Below, piece by piece: positions 43,353 to 51,644 of a stretch of 64,000 nt of DNA. Source of the DNA: Bacteroidota bacterium. Its GTDB lineage: Bacteria > Bacteroidota > Bacteroidia > Chitinophagales > Chitinophagaceae. The notes beneath the pieces are model-generated. The model was not told the DNA's origin and did not search any database. It worked only from the letters and a program-made list of their open reading frames with translations. The position numbers and the translations under genes were made by a program. Each line of letters starts with the position of its first letter. Position 1 is the stretch's first letter. The DNA is taken from NCBI GenBank assembly GCA_029555415.1, contig JAKPSI010000077.1, forward strand, positions 1 to 64,000, in the 5' to 3' direction.

Positions 43353-43994
43353 ATGGAAAAGATCAGGATTGTTATTGTTGAGGATCTGCCGGAAGTGATG
43401 GAAGGACTTTGTGCATTCATTTCACAGGATGAAGCCCTGGAGATCTGCGGCACTTACCGGACCGCGGAAGCGGCTGAACTGGAACTGCCGATCCTGCAAC
43501 CCGACATCGTGATCATGGATATCAATCTTCCCGGAAAGACGGGTATTGAATGCGTACGAACGGTTAAACAAACCTCCCCTTCCATACAGTTCATGATGTT
43601 CACCGTTTATGAGAACAATGATCAGGTATTTGAAGCCCTGAAAGCGGGTGCCAGCGGCTATTTGCTGAAAAAGACCCCTCCCCTGCAGATCATAGAAGCG
43701 GTGAAGGAATTACAACAGGGCGGATCGCCCATGAGCGCTTCGATCGCCAGGAAACTCGTCACCCTTTTTTATGATCAGCATGGCCCCGCGACCGGTGAAG
43801 CCGCATCGGTGCTGACCCCCCGTGAAAAAGAAGTACTGGAACTCATCGCCAAAGGCCTTTTATATAAGGAGATCGCGGAACAACTGGGCATCAGTTTCCA
43901 TACCGTCCGCCAGCATATCGGCAAGATCTACGAGAAACTCCACGTGCAGAACAAGACGGAAGCCATCAATAAAGTATACGGGAAACGGATATGA
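43353..43994 (+). CDS. LuxR/NarL-type response regulator
   Basis: A 213-residue regulator: receiver domain (about 1-125) with acidic pocket VEDLPE, phosphoacceptor Asp 56 in IVIMDINLPG, Thr in MFTVYE and Lys in LLKKTPP, then a LuxR HTH (about 148-210, LTPREKEVLELIAKG and GISFHTVRQHIGKIYEKL). Cognate to the HisKA_3 kinase immediately upstream. The run of secreted-protein genes begins 96 bases downstream on the same strand, making it a candidate regulator of that run (inference). Confidence 0.93.
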   Translation: MEKIRIVIVEDLPEVMEGLCAFISQDEALEICGTYRTAEAAELELPILQPDIVIMDINLPGKTGIECVRTVKQTSPSIQFMMFTVYENNDQVFEALKAGASGYLLKKTPPLQIIEAVKELQQGGSPMSASIARKLVTLFYDQHGPATGEAASVLTPREKEVLELIAKGLLYKEIAEQLGISFHTVRQHIGKIYEKLHVQNKTEAINKVYGKRI

Positions 43995-44090
43995 TGTCCC
44001 ACAAAGCGGTTAGGTTGCAAGTTCCCGTATAGTACGAATTGCCTATTTCTCAGGAGCAGACAGGCCGGTAATTTCAGTGAAAATTCCTGC

Positions 44091-44561
44091 ATGAAAATTC
44101 AACTGCTCCTTTGTGTGCTGCTATTATCCCTGGGTGCAAATGCACAACCCCAGCCTCCTCTTCCCAAACACCTCATCAACCGACCAACGGCGAACCCGAA
44201 GCTGATCACATTATCGGATGTGATCGCCGCCAGATGGCGGGGTACCCGTCTCACGCAATTGACCGGCGCCGTGAGTGTTGATTCTTTATGGTTCGATTTC
44301 AAAAAGAATGGTACGCTGGTATTCAAACACCAGAAATATGAATTCAACGGCCCCACCATGGGCACATGGACCCTGTCGGGTAACAAGATCACGATCATTG
44401 CCGATAAGTTCCCCTTCACCCATACACTGACCGGCACCTGGGATATCAACACAGGCATCATCAGCGGAAAATTCGATGAGCTTCGGGATAACGATAACAG
44501 CCAACCCCCTTATTATTCACCGGGTTCGGATAAAGGCACGTTCACGCTTACAAGAAACTGA
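44091..44561 (+). CDS. Secreted lipocalin-like small protein (156 aa)
   Basis: Signal peptide (about 1-18, ending NAQ), then one beta-barrel-like domain: ARWRGTRLTQLTG, LWFDFKKNGTLVF, GTWTLSGNKITIIAD, GTWDINTGIISGKFDE, and a final GTFTLTRN. This pattern resembles lipocalin-like/DUF domains of Bacteroidota and is also loosely seen in the C-terminal parts of the next two genes. First member of the secreted-protein run, 24 bases before the next gene. Function unknown. Confidence 0.75.
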   Translation: MKIQLLLCVLLLSLGANAQPQPPLPKHLINRPTANPKLITLSDVIAARWRGTRLTQLTGAVSVDSLWFDFKKNGTLVFKHQKYEFNGPTMGTWTLSGNKITIIADKFPFTHTLTGTWDINTGIISGKFDELRDNDNSQPPYYSPGSDKGTFTLTRN

Positions 44562-44585
44562 TCAATAAATAATCAAATAAGACAT

Positions 44586-45893
44586 ATGAAAAAGTCATTA
44601 CTTATCCTTTCAATATTCTTATCCGCATTAACTCTGCATGCTCAGTATAATGGACGCGTACGGGTTTATCTTACAGAGTTTGACTGTATCCAGGAAGCCG
44701 CAGATGACAACTTGGCTATGGATGGAAAAGGCAATGAAATTTTTTTCCACTTCCATTTCTTTCTTGCAGACAAGAATGGTGCCTTGAAACAAAAAAATGT
44801 TATTCACACTGAAGTATACGGCGACAACAGCATTCCAGCATACAGCACACGGATACACGCAGGTACTGCCCTTACTAATAATAGTTTTTCTAGCCCGAAG
44901 GGAGGAGTCTGGTCACACGATAAAATTAAAACTTACAAGATCGTTGGCGAATACGATCTTTTAACAGGCGATGTATTGAGTTTTATCCCAACTATTTGGG
45001 AGTGGAACGTAGGAACAAGTAATGATGCAGTGTTTGATGCAGCGATAGATAACGCTTCAGGTATGATCAATATTAATGCTGCGGCACATGCAAAACAAAG
45101 GTTCCCAAACCCCATCCCACCTGGCACCTATAATGCTGAATACCTTAAGCAGCTCATCAGTCTGGATGCCTCGTCCTCATTTGGCGTACAAACAGTACTG
45201 AAGATCACAGGCGACCTTACACCGAAGTCACGCCCCGTTGGCATTAAAAAGGATGGAACATTCTCTCCAAGAGTAATACTACTTACAGGTAACGATCTGC
45301 AGGCGATCGCCAATACTGATTTTGGTTATGGGTTAGGAGTAATTCCTGTCCAATACAATGACCTCGCATTAGGAAATGACCGGGACCATGGTAATTATAT
45401 CATTCTGCTGAAAGTCGAATTCACCCCTGCCAGCGCTCCTGTGACCACCAACAACCCACCGACCAATCCGCCTCCGGTTAAAAACCCTCCGGCTGATCCC
45501 GTTTTTAACAGGAATATCAACACCAGCCGCACGATCCCAGCCTCTAAACTTCCAAACCAGCAGGCAACATCTTTCACCAATGAATTCCTGACAGGCATTT
45601 GGAAAGGAACCATGGGAACATTATCCAGCGCTACAGATGGCCCGCTCTCCTTCAAGATCACCAATAATGTATTCTGGGCGCTTGATAAGACCGGAGCAAC
45701 AACAGCGGCAGGCAGTTATCAGCTCCTGAACGGCGGCTTTACAGCAACTTATTCCGACAGCAACAATTGGAAATATGTATTCATTTCCACAGGCTATAAC
45801 AATGGTACAGGTGAAGTATCCGGTAACTGGACCTGCGAAGGTCCCAACTATTATAAAACCGGTAAGTGGATCGCGAAAAAAGTGAGTAATTGA
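44586..45893 (+). CDS. Secreted paralogue 1 with Pro-rich linker and lipocalin-like C-terminus (435 aa)
   Basis: Not recognised by function. Signal peptide (ends LHAQ), then a domain of about 270 residues beginning YNGRVRVYLTEFDCIQEAAD, with VIHTEVYGD and KLVGEYDLLTGDVLSF-like strands (actual KIVGEYDLLTGDVLSF). A Pro/Asn-rich linker (TNNPPTNPPPVKNPPADP, about 287-305) leads to a C-terminal domain of about 100 residues (EFLTGIWKGTMG, GSYQLLNGGFTATY, GEVSGNWTCEG). It is 63 bases from a close paralogue at 45957. The 3' halves are nearly identical in DNA while the 5' halves have diverged. More AT-rich than the housekeeping genes. Confidence 0.8.
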   Translation: MKKSLLILSIFLSALTLHAQYNGRVRVYLTEFDCIQEAADDNLAMDGKGNEIFFHFHFFLADKNGALKQKNVIHTEVYGDNSIPAYSTRIHAGTALTNNSFSSPKGGVWSHDKIKTYKIVGEYDLLTGDVLSFIPTIWEWNVGTSNDAVFDAAIDNASGMININAAAHAKQRFPNPIPPGTYNAEYLKQLISLDASSSFGVQTVLKITGDLTPKSRPVGIKKDGTFSPRVILLTGNDLQAIANTDFGYGLGVIPVQYNDLALGNDRDHGNYIILLKVEFTPASAPVTTNNPPTNPPPVKNPPADPVFNRNINTSRTIPASKLPNQQATSFTNEFLTGIWKGTMGTLSSATDGPLSFKITNNVFWALDKTGATTAAGSYQLLNGGFTATYSDSNNWKYVFISTGYNNGTGEVSGNWTCEGPNYYKTGKWIAKKVSN

Positions 45894-45956
45894 CATCTAT
45901 AATGATAATAAAAACCAGTATAATTCTTACGAACAGACAAAACAAACCTTAAGACA

Positions 45957-47273
45957 ATGAAAAAGTCAATTGTTTTCCTTTCAATTTCCATAATCGCATT
46001 CAACTTGCAGGCACAACAAGCCGGTCGGGTACGGGTAACATTCACAGAGTGTCAATGTATCCAGCAAGCAGCTGATGACATCCTCAATACAGATGGAATA
46101 GGTAATGAAGTTTTTTTTCAATTTAATTTTACCTTTTCAGATAAGAACGGAGCTCTAAAACAAATAAACACAGTAAGAACTGAAGTATATGGAGACAATA
46201 TCACACCACCATACCAATCCCGTATCCGTGCAGGATCTGCAAGCCCAGACATATATGTTTCGTTTACTGGCTATACGCCGCGGGGAATCGAAACGAACAA
46301 CAATTTTAAGACTGATAGGCTCCTTGGGGAATACTACCTAGCTGCAGGTGATGTATTGAGTCTGATCCCAACTATTTGGGAATGGAACGTTGGCAGAGGA
46401 AATGAAGCAGTGTACGATGCAGCACTTGAAAGTGCTTCTGGTCTGATCAATACCAATGCGGCTGCACATGCAAGACAACGGTTCCCCAATCCCATCGCGC
46501 CAGGCACCTACAACTTTGAAAACCTAAAGCAGCTTATCAGTTTCGACGCCTATACCTCTTTTGGATTCAGAACAGTCCTGAAGATCACAGGAGATATCAC
46601 ACCTAAGTCAAGACCTGTTGGCATCAGAATGGACGGAACATTCTCTCCACGGGTATTACTATTAACAGGAAACGATCTGCAGGCGATCGCCAACACGGAG
46701 TTTGGATACGGAGTTGGAGTAATTCCCGTCCAATACAATGACCTCGCATTAGGAAATGACCGGGACCACGGCAATTATATTATTCTGCTGAAAGTCGAAT
46801 TCAGCCCTGCCAGCGCTCCTGTGACCACCAACAACCCACCCACCAATCCGCCTCCGGTTAAAAACCCTCCGGCTGATCCCGTTTTTAACAGGAATATCAA
46901 CACCGGCCGCACGATCCCTGCCTCTAAACTTCCAAACCAGGCGGCAACATCTTTCACTAATGAATTCTTAACAGGGGTTTGGAAAGGAACCATGGGAACA
47001 TTATCCAGTGCAACGGATGGTCCGTTCTCATTCAAGATCAACAATAATGCATTCTGGGCCCTTGATAAGAACGGAGCAACAACAGCGGCAGGCAGTTATC
47101 AGCTTCTGAACGGCGGCTTTACAGCTACTTATTACGACAGCAACAACTGGAAGTATGTATTCACCTCAACTGGCTATAACAGCGGCACCGGTGAAGTATC
47201 AGGTAACTGGACCTGTGAAGGTCCCAATTACTATAAAACCGGTAAATGGATCGCAAAAAAAGTGAGTAACTGA
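45957..47273 (+). CDS. Secreted paralogue 2 with Pro-rich linker and lipocalin-like C-terminus (438 aa)
   Basis: Same architecture as the gene before it: signal peptide (ends LQAQ), N-terminal domain starting AGRVRVTFTECQCIQQAADD, linker TNNPPTNPPPVKNPPADP, and the same C-terminal domain ending GKWIAKKVSN. From about residue 225 on, amino acids and even third codon positions are nearly the same as in paralogue 1; a stretch of more than 60 bases covering the linker is identical. The N-terminal third differs at many positions and carries a small insertion. Unknown function; arises from tandem duplication. Confidence 0.8.
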   Translation: MKKSIVFLSISIIAFNLQAQQAGRVRVTFTECQCIQQAADDILNTDGIGNEVFFQFNFTFSDKNGALKQINTVRTEVYGDNITPPYQSRIRAGSASPDIYVSFTGYTPRGIETNNNFKTDRLLGEYYLAAGDVLSLIPTIWEWNVGRGNEAVYDAALESASGLINTNAAAHARQRFPNPIAPGTYNFENLKQLISFDAYTSFGFRTVLKITGDITPKSRPVGIRMDGTFSPRVLLLTGNDLQAIANTEFGYGVGVIPVQYNDLALGNDRDHGNYIILLKVEFSPASAPVTTNNPPTNPPPVKNPPADPVFNRNINTGRTIPASKLPNQAATSFTNEFLTGVWKGTMGTLSSATDGPFSFKINNNAFWALDKNGATTAAGSYQLLNGGFTATYYDSNNWKYVFTSTGYNSGTGEVSGNWTCEGPNYYKTGKWIAKKVSN

Positions 47274-47302
47274 CAGTATGGTCACAATATAAATCAGTAA
47301 TA

Positions 47303-48622
47303 ATGAAACATCTCCTCGTTATCCTGACCTTTCTTTATTTCGTAAATACCGTATCCGCGCAACCTGTGATCAAAAAACCGGGGAAAGACCCTTCTGCGAT
47401 CATCAATCAACCTATCAGGAACGCACCGGGTGTGACAAAATATGATTTCAGTGATGTAAAGATCTGTATAGACAAGCCTTTGCCCACCGGTAATTTACCA
47501 CCGAGGATACTGCCGCCGGTTCAACGGGATCCTAAGATCAACAGAGACGGCTCCATCAGTAAAACTTCCGTATCTCAACAAGGATTGGTAAGTGAAGCTA
47601 GTCCATATTTATGGGCTCCGGGAGAAACAATTACTGTTGCGATGTCAACCGCCAACTCCACTGATTTCATAAGAGGAAAAGTGATGCAATATGCTAAAAT
47701 ATGGGAGCTGTATGCAAACATCAGATTCGCTTTCGTAAGCCAATGGAGTAATGCCATGATCAGGGTCGCATTTGTTCCAAACCACACCAGCTGGTCTGTA
47801 ACCGGAAGAAGCGTTCTGCTGGCACCAAGGGATTCGGCGACAATGAATTTCGGTTGGTTTACAAATACTACAGCTGAAACCGACTTCAGTAGCACCATCA
47901 CCCATGAATTCGGACACGTACTCGGCTTTTTGCATGAACATCAGTCACCTAATTCTCCGTTGGAATGGAACCTGGAAAAAACTTATGAATATTTCAGAGT
48001 TACGAATAACATGAGTCAGGAAAGGGTGAATAGTCAGGTCATCAATAAGTTCAGTAGCAGTTATACGAATTTCTCCGCCTTTGACAGGTTGTCCATTATG
48101 TGTTATCATTTCCCTGCCGCATTACTTGTAAATGGCGGCCAGGATATGCCCTATAATACGCAATTATCAGAAATGGATAAAAAATATGCGGGCATTTGGT
48201 ATCCGGCATTTATCCCAACACCGACTCAATATGGAGTTATTACCACCAATGACGACTGTGACTCGATCTCCTTCAAGATCGAATACGATGTAGTAGAAAA
48301 ATATCAGGTCGAATTCAATCTTTCACTTGGATCTATGAATGGCAAAAAAGCAAGTTGGTGGAAACAGATTGGCATTCCATTGACAAATGGCACAGAAACT
48401 TATCTCGAAGTACTCAATAATTCATTGATCCCAAGTGAAAATCACACAAGCAGTCAGCAGTCGATTGTATTCAATTTTATCGACAAAACAAGAGGGATCA
48501 GTTTCGCAAAAGCCAAATTTCTGGGAATTCACACTCCTTTGAATCTCAGATGGGACCTCCTTTCAGCTTTACGTGGTGGATGCAGGGTTACGTTACAATG
48601 GAACCGCGAAACCTGTCAATGA
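47303..48622 (+). CDS. Secreted astacin-like (M12A) metallopeptidase
   Basis: A 439-residue exported zinc peptidase. Signal peptide (ends VSAQ), propeptide-like region (about 20-110), then the catalytic domain with the zinc motif HEFGHVLGFLHEH (His about 201, 205 and 211; Glu 202), followed by the Met-turn (DRLSIMCYHFP, the SIMCY form) and a Tyr shortly after. The C-terminal domain of about 130 residues is unrecognised. It probably digests extracellular protein or processes neighbouring secreted products. Spaced 29 and 35 bases from its neighbours in the run. Confidence 0.87.
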   Translation: MKHLLVILTFLYFVNTVSAQPVIKKPGKDPSAIINQPIRNAPGVTKYDFSDVKICIDKPLPTGNLPPRILPPVQRDPKINRDGSISKTSVSQQGLVSEASPYLWAPGETITVAMSTANSTDFIRGKVMQYAKIWELYANIRFAFVSQWSNAMIRVAFVPNHTSWSVTGRSVLLAPRDSATMNFGWFTNTTAETDFSSTITHEFGHVLGFLHEHQSPNSPLEWNLEKTYEYFRVTNNMSQERVNSQVINKFSSSYTNFSAFDRLSIMCYHFPAALLVNGGQDMPYNTQLSEMDKKYAGIWYPAFIPTPTQYGVITTNDDCDSISFKIEYDVVEKYQVEFNLSLGSMNGKKASWWKQIGIPLTNGTETYLEVLNNSLIPSENHTSSQQSIVFNFIDKTRGISFAKAKFLGIHTPLNLRWDLLSALRGGCRVTLQWNRETCQ

Positions 48623-48657
48623 TCAGGAATTAATAAACAGAAGATAAAAACAGAACC

Positions 48658-49683
48658 ATGAAATTGAAAAGATCATTATTACTGACTTGTTTCACCGGCC
48701 TCATGCTGGCAGGTTTTTTTTGGGCGGATGACATCATCACCCGTCTCGGCATGACCCAGTACAACGCGCGTTACTATGTGCTGAATAATTTACTGGGCAA
48801 CTACAACAGCTCTTTTGAAGAAGGGGAAGAAGGAGGTGATGCAGACTCAGAATACAAACAAATACAGCAGTTCCAGATCCCATACGCTAAGCTGTTGCCT
48901 TCCATCATCAGTGGCAACAAAGCAGCAGCAGCGAAAGAACTCTGCGCGTATGTAAAGCAATACTGCAACAGCCAGGACTTCATGGACGATTATAACAAAA
49001 AACGGGATGCCTGCAAGCCCACCTCAGAGCCATACAAGCCGGATGAAGAAACCATCAAAGGGATGCGCAAGGAGTATGACAGCCAGAAAGCGGATTATGA
49101 AAAGCAAAAGAAATCGGGGAAAATGAATAAAGAAATGCAGGCGGCTTATGAAGCCAACCTGAAATCGCAGGGTGATATGCTTGCACAATGGGAAGACCCC
49201 CACCCCAACCAGACCAAATGGGAGAAACAATTCCCGGCCGATCCTGCGAACATGATCAAAGCCCGTTTACAGGAATACCTGACACTGGTGGCTACCGTGG
49301 ACTTCAACGCTCAACTAGGTGAGCCAGACAAATACAAGAAAAGAAAATTCCTCAATCCGGAATACGAGAAGAAACCGCTGAAATGGAAAGCCTGCTACCG
49401 TGCCGGAAAAGAAGTGAATGATGTGGTCACTGCCTTTGTGAAAGAATGGCTGAAAGGGCCCATCCTTTCCGCAACCAAAGAAAAGATGCCTGCTGAAAAA
49501 ACAAATACTCCAGACAACGCAACCACGGTGAAGAATAATCCGACTACTTCTAACAGTAACGGCAACACGAATACCGTCGTTACCAACCCCGCACCCGTAA
49601 CTGATACAGTAGCCGCACCGGCAAAAGGGAAAAAATCACTTTTAAATAAATTGAAGAGCAAAGCAAAAAACATTATTCATTAA
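48658..49683 (+). CDS. Exported charged helical protein of unknown function (341 aa)
   Basis: Not recognised. A signal-anchor or signal peptide (LLLTCFTGLMLAGFFWADD, about 7-25) is followed by a Tyr-rich segment, then long charged helices (KGMRKEYDSQKADYEKQKKS) likely to form coiled coil. A Thr/Asn/Pro-rich tail of low complexity (about 280-325) precedes a basic end KKSLLNKLKSKAKNIIH. Two cysteine-containing stretches (KELCAYVKQYC) lie in the first third. Ten bases before the next gene. Confidence 0.7.
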   Translation: MKLKRSLLLTCFTGLMLAGFFWADDIITRLGMTQYNARYYVLNNLLGNYNSSFEEGEEGGDADSEYKQIQQFQIPYAKLLPSIISGNKAAAAKELCAYVKQYCNSQDFMDDYNKKRDACKPTSEPYKPDEETIKGMRKEYDSQKADYEKQKKSGKMNKEMQAAYEANLKSQGDMLAQWEDPHPNQTKWEKQFPADPANMIKARLQEYLTLVATVDFNAQLGEPDKYKKRKFLNPEYEKKPLKWKACYRAGKEVNDVVTAFVKEWLKGPILSATKEKMPAEKTNTPDNATTVKNNPTTSNSNGNTNTVVTNPAPVTDTVAAPAKGKKSLLNKLKSKAKNIIH

Positions 49684-49693
49684 TCAGAATATC

Positions 49694-51583
49694 ATGACCA
49701 TTAAACAACTTATCCTCCTCCCTTTTCTGGTTACATTCGGCCTTGCTCATGCACAAACCGCAAACAAACCAGACACTGGGTATACCATATCGGTCAGCAT
49801 GCCTTATGTTGGTCAAGGAGAATCTTTCCGGTTCGGATTGTCAGGTACAGATCTGACGGTTACCATTACAGCTTCCAACACACCTGTTGCCTTTCGGGGT
49901 ACTTACCAAACCGGAACCGCTTATACTGTTGAGCAGCTGGATGGACCCAGAACCGTTCAGATCTTAAGCGGTAACAGGGTCGGACAGATAACAGACATTG
50001 ATATCCTTGTTGTGGCGGATGGCGGCGGCGCTCCGGTCAAAATGATCACCATACATGGTGAATTGCGTGCACCGAATGGAACAACTGTAGTGATCCGCAA
50101 TAATGGCGATCCGGTCACCGTAACCGTCCCGTCTGTACCCAATGCTGAATGGAATACGGTCATTTTCGAATTCCCCACCATGGTTCCGGATACATCACTT
50201 TGCAATATCACTGTTGATTCAGTGCCCGGCATGACAGCGTTGGTATACAATGGCAATCGTCCTGCTGGCACAGCTCTACCTGCATCCTGGAATAAAATCA
50301 TTGTAACATGCGAATACAATTTTGCCCATATCAGCTGCGACCTTCAACTCAATCAATTCAGTACATTTTATGAAACTACTGAACCCAGTATAGCAGGTTC
50401 ACTCGCTGAGGAAGGCCGCTTCGTTGCTTTTGTTTCCAATGCAGTCGGATTAGCAGGCTGCAGCGGAAAATACAGGCAGATATTCCTTCGCGACAGAAAG
50501 TCCGGGAAAACGGTCCTCATCAGTAAATCACCAGAGGGCACAGAAGGTAATGGCGACAGTTTTGCACCAACTATGAATGTGAATGGTAAACTGATCGCCT
50601 TTGAATCACATGCAACGAACCTTGTGGCAGGAGACCAGAATGGCCGCAGGGACATATTCTTATGGAACAGAAATACAAATGAGCTCACCCGTGTCAGTGT
50701 AAATCCAGATGGTTCAGAAACGAATGGTGACAGCTATGAGCCTTCCTTATCCATAGTAGGCGAAGAGATCGCTTTCACTTCCACAGCAAGCACGTTGACA
50801 CCCGGCGTAATGGACAACTATACACCGAATGTCTATCTCTATAACTTCTACGAAAATACATTCACACTGCTTTCTCTGAATCTTACAACGGGCAGGGCTG
50901 TTGGAGGATCCAGACCTTTTCACGGAAACGATAAAAGAAGGGTCGTATTCTGTTCCAATGCGTCAACATTGGTGGCTGATGACGAAAATGGTCTTTGGGA
51001 TATATTCCTGTATGAACCCGGAAAGCCCATGAAACGTATCAGTGTACCCCAGGATGGAACAGAAAGGAATCAGGGAACGGAAAGCAGCAGCCGGGTTGTA
51101 TCCGCTTCTCTCTCTGGCAATGGCAGATGGGCAAGTTTTGCGACCACTTCCACCAATTTGGTTCCGTGGGATAACAACAATAAACAAGATGCATTTGAAG
51201 TGGATCTAGAAACGGGCTACATAATGCCTTTAAGCATTAGCGAAACAGGAGAGCGTGCGAATGGCGACAGCCCGATCGGGCAGGGCGAAAGGATCGCACT
51301 CAGTTATGACGGCAGCCTTAGCGTATTCACTACCGCTGCCAGCAACTTAGGCGTACCGGAGAATAATATCATCATGCGCAACAAGAATACACTTAAAACA
51401 ACTGCGATCACAAATATCAAAGGCGGGCTTGTTGGACAACCCGTTATCTCCATGGGTGGTAATTATGTTGTTTTCGGCACTGGAGAAAAATTGGACCCAA
51501 AATTTTCTTCTTCTGGTCTGTTCGCGGCTTTCACTGGTGTTTCAGCCACCAGATTTCAAACTCATTATATTTCTTTGGACTAA
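49694..51583 (+). CDS. Secreted TolB-like (PD40) beta-propeller protein (629 aa)
   Basis: Signal peptide (ends AHAQ), a beta-rich N-terminal domain of about 200 residues (VTITASNTPVAFRGTY, a possible cell-surface sandwich), then at least five TolB/PD40 propeller blades. These have the pattern GxxIAFxSxATNLVxxDxNGxxDIFLxxRxT and end with phrases such as ISKSPEGTEGNGDSFAPT and VSVNPDGSETNGDSYEPS. Likely a ligand- or protein-binding platform at the cell surface; no catalytic residues seen. Same-strand member of the secreted run. Confidence 0.83.
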   Translation: MTIKQLILLPFLVTFGLAHAQTANKPDTGYTISVSMPYVGQGESFRFGLSGTDLTVTITASNTPVAFRGTYQTGTAYTVEQLDGPRTVQILSGNRVGQITDIDILVVADGGGAPVKMITIHGELRAPNGTTVVIRNNGDPVTVTVPSVPNAEWNTVIFEFPTMVPDTSLCNITVDSVPGMTALVYNGNRPAGTALPASWNKIIVTCEYNFAHISCDLQLNQFSTFYETTEPSIAGSLAEEGRFVAFVSNAVGLAGCSGKYRQIFLRDRKSGKTVLISKSPEGTEGNGDSFAPTMNVNGKLIAFESHATNLVAGDQNGRRDIFLWNRNTNELTRVSVNPDGSETNGDSYEPSLSIVGEEIAFTSTASTLTPGVMDNYTPNVYLYNFYENTFTLLSLNLTTGRAVGGSRPFHGNDKRRVVFCSNASTLVADDENGLWDIFLYEPGKPMKRISVPQDGTERNQGTESSSRVVSASLSGNGRWASFATTSTNLVPWDNNNKQDAFEVDLETGYIMPLSISETGERANGDSPIGQGERIALSYDGSLSVFTTAASNLGVPENNIIMRNKNTLKTTAITNIKGGLVGQPVISMGGNYVVFGTGEKLDPKFSSSGLFAAFTGVSATRFQTHYISLD

Positions 51584-51644
51584 GTAACACCTGAAATGAC
51601 CCATAAAACCAATAAAACAACCTATGCATAATCCTTCATACAAA

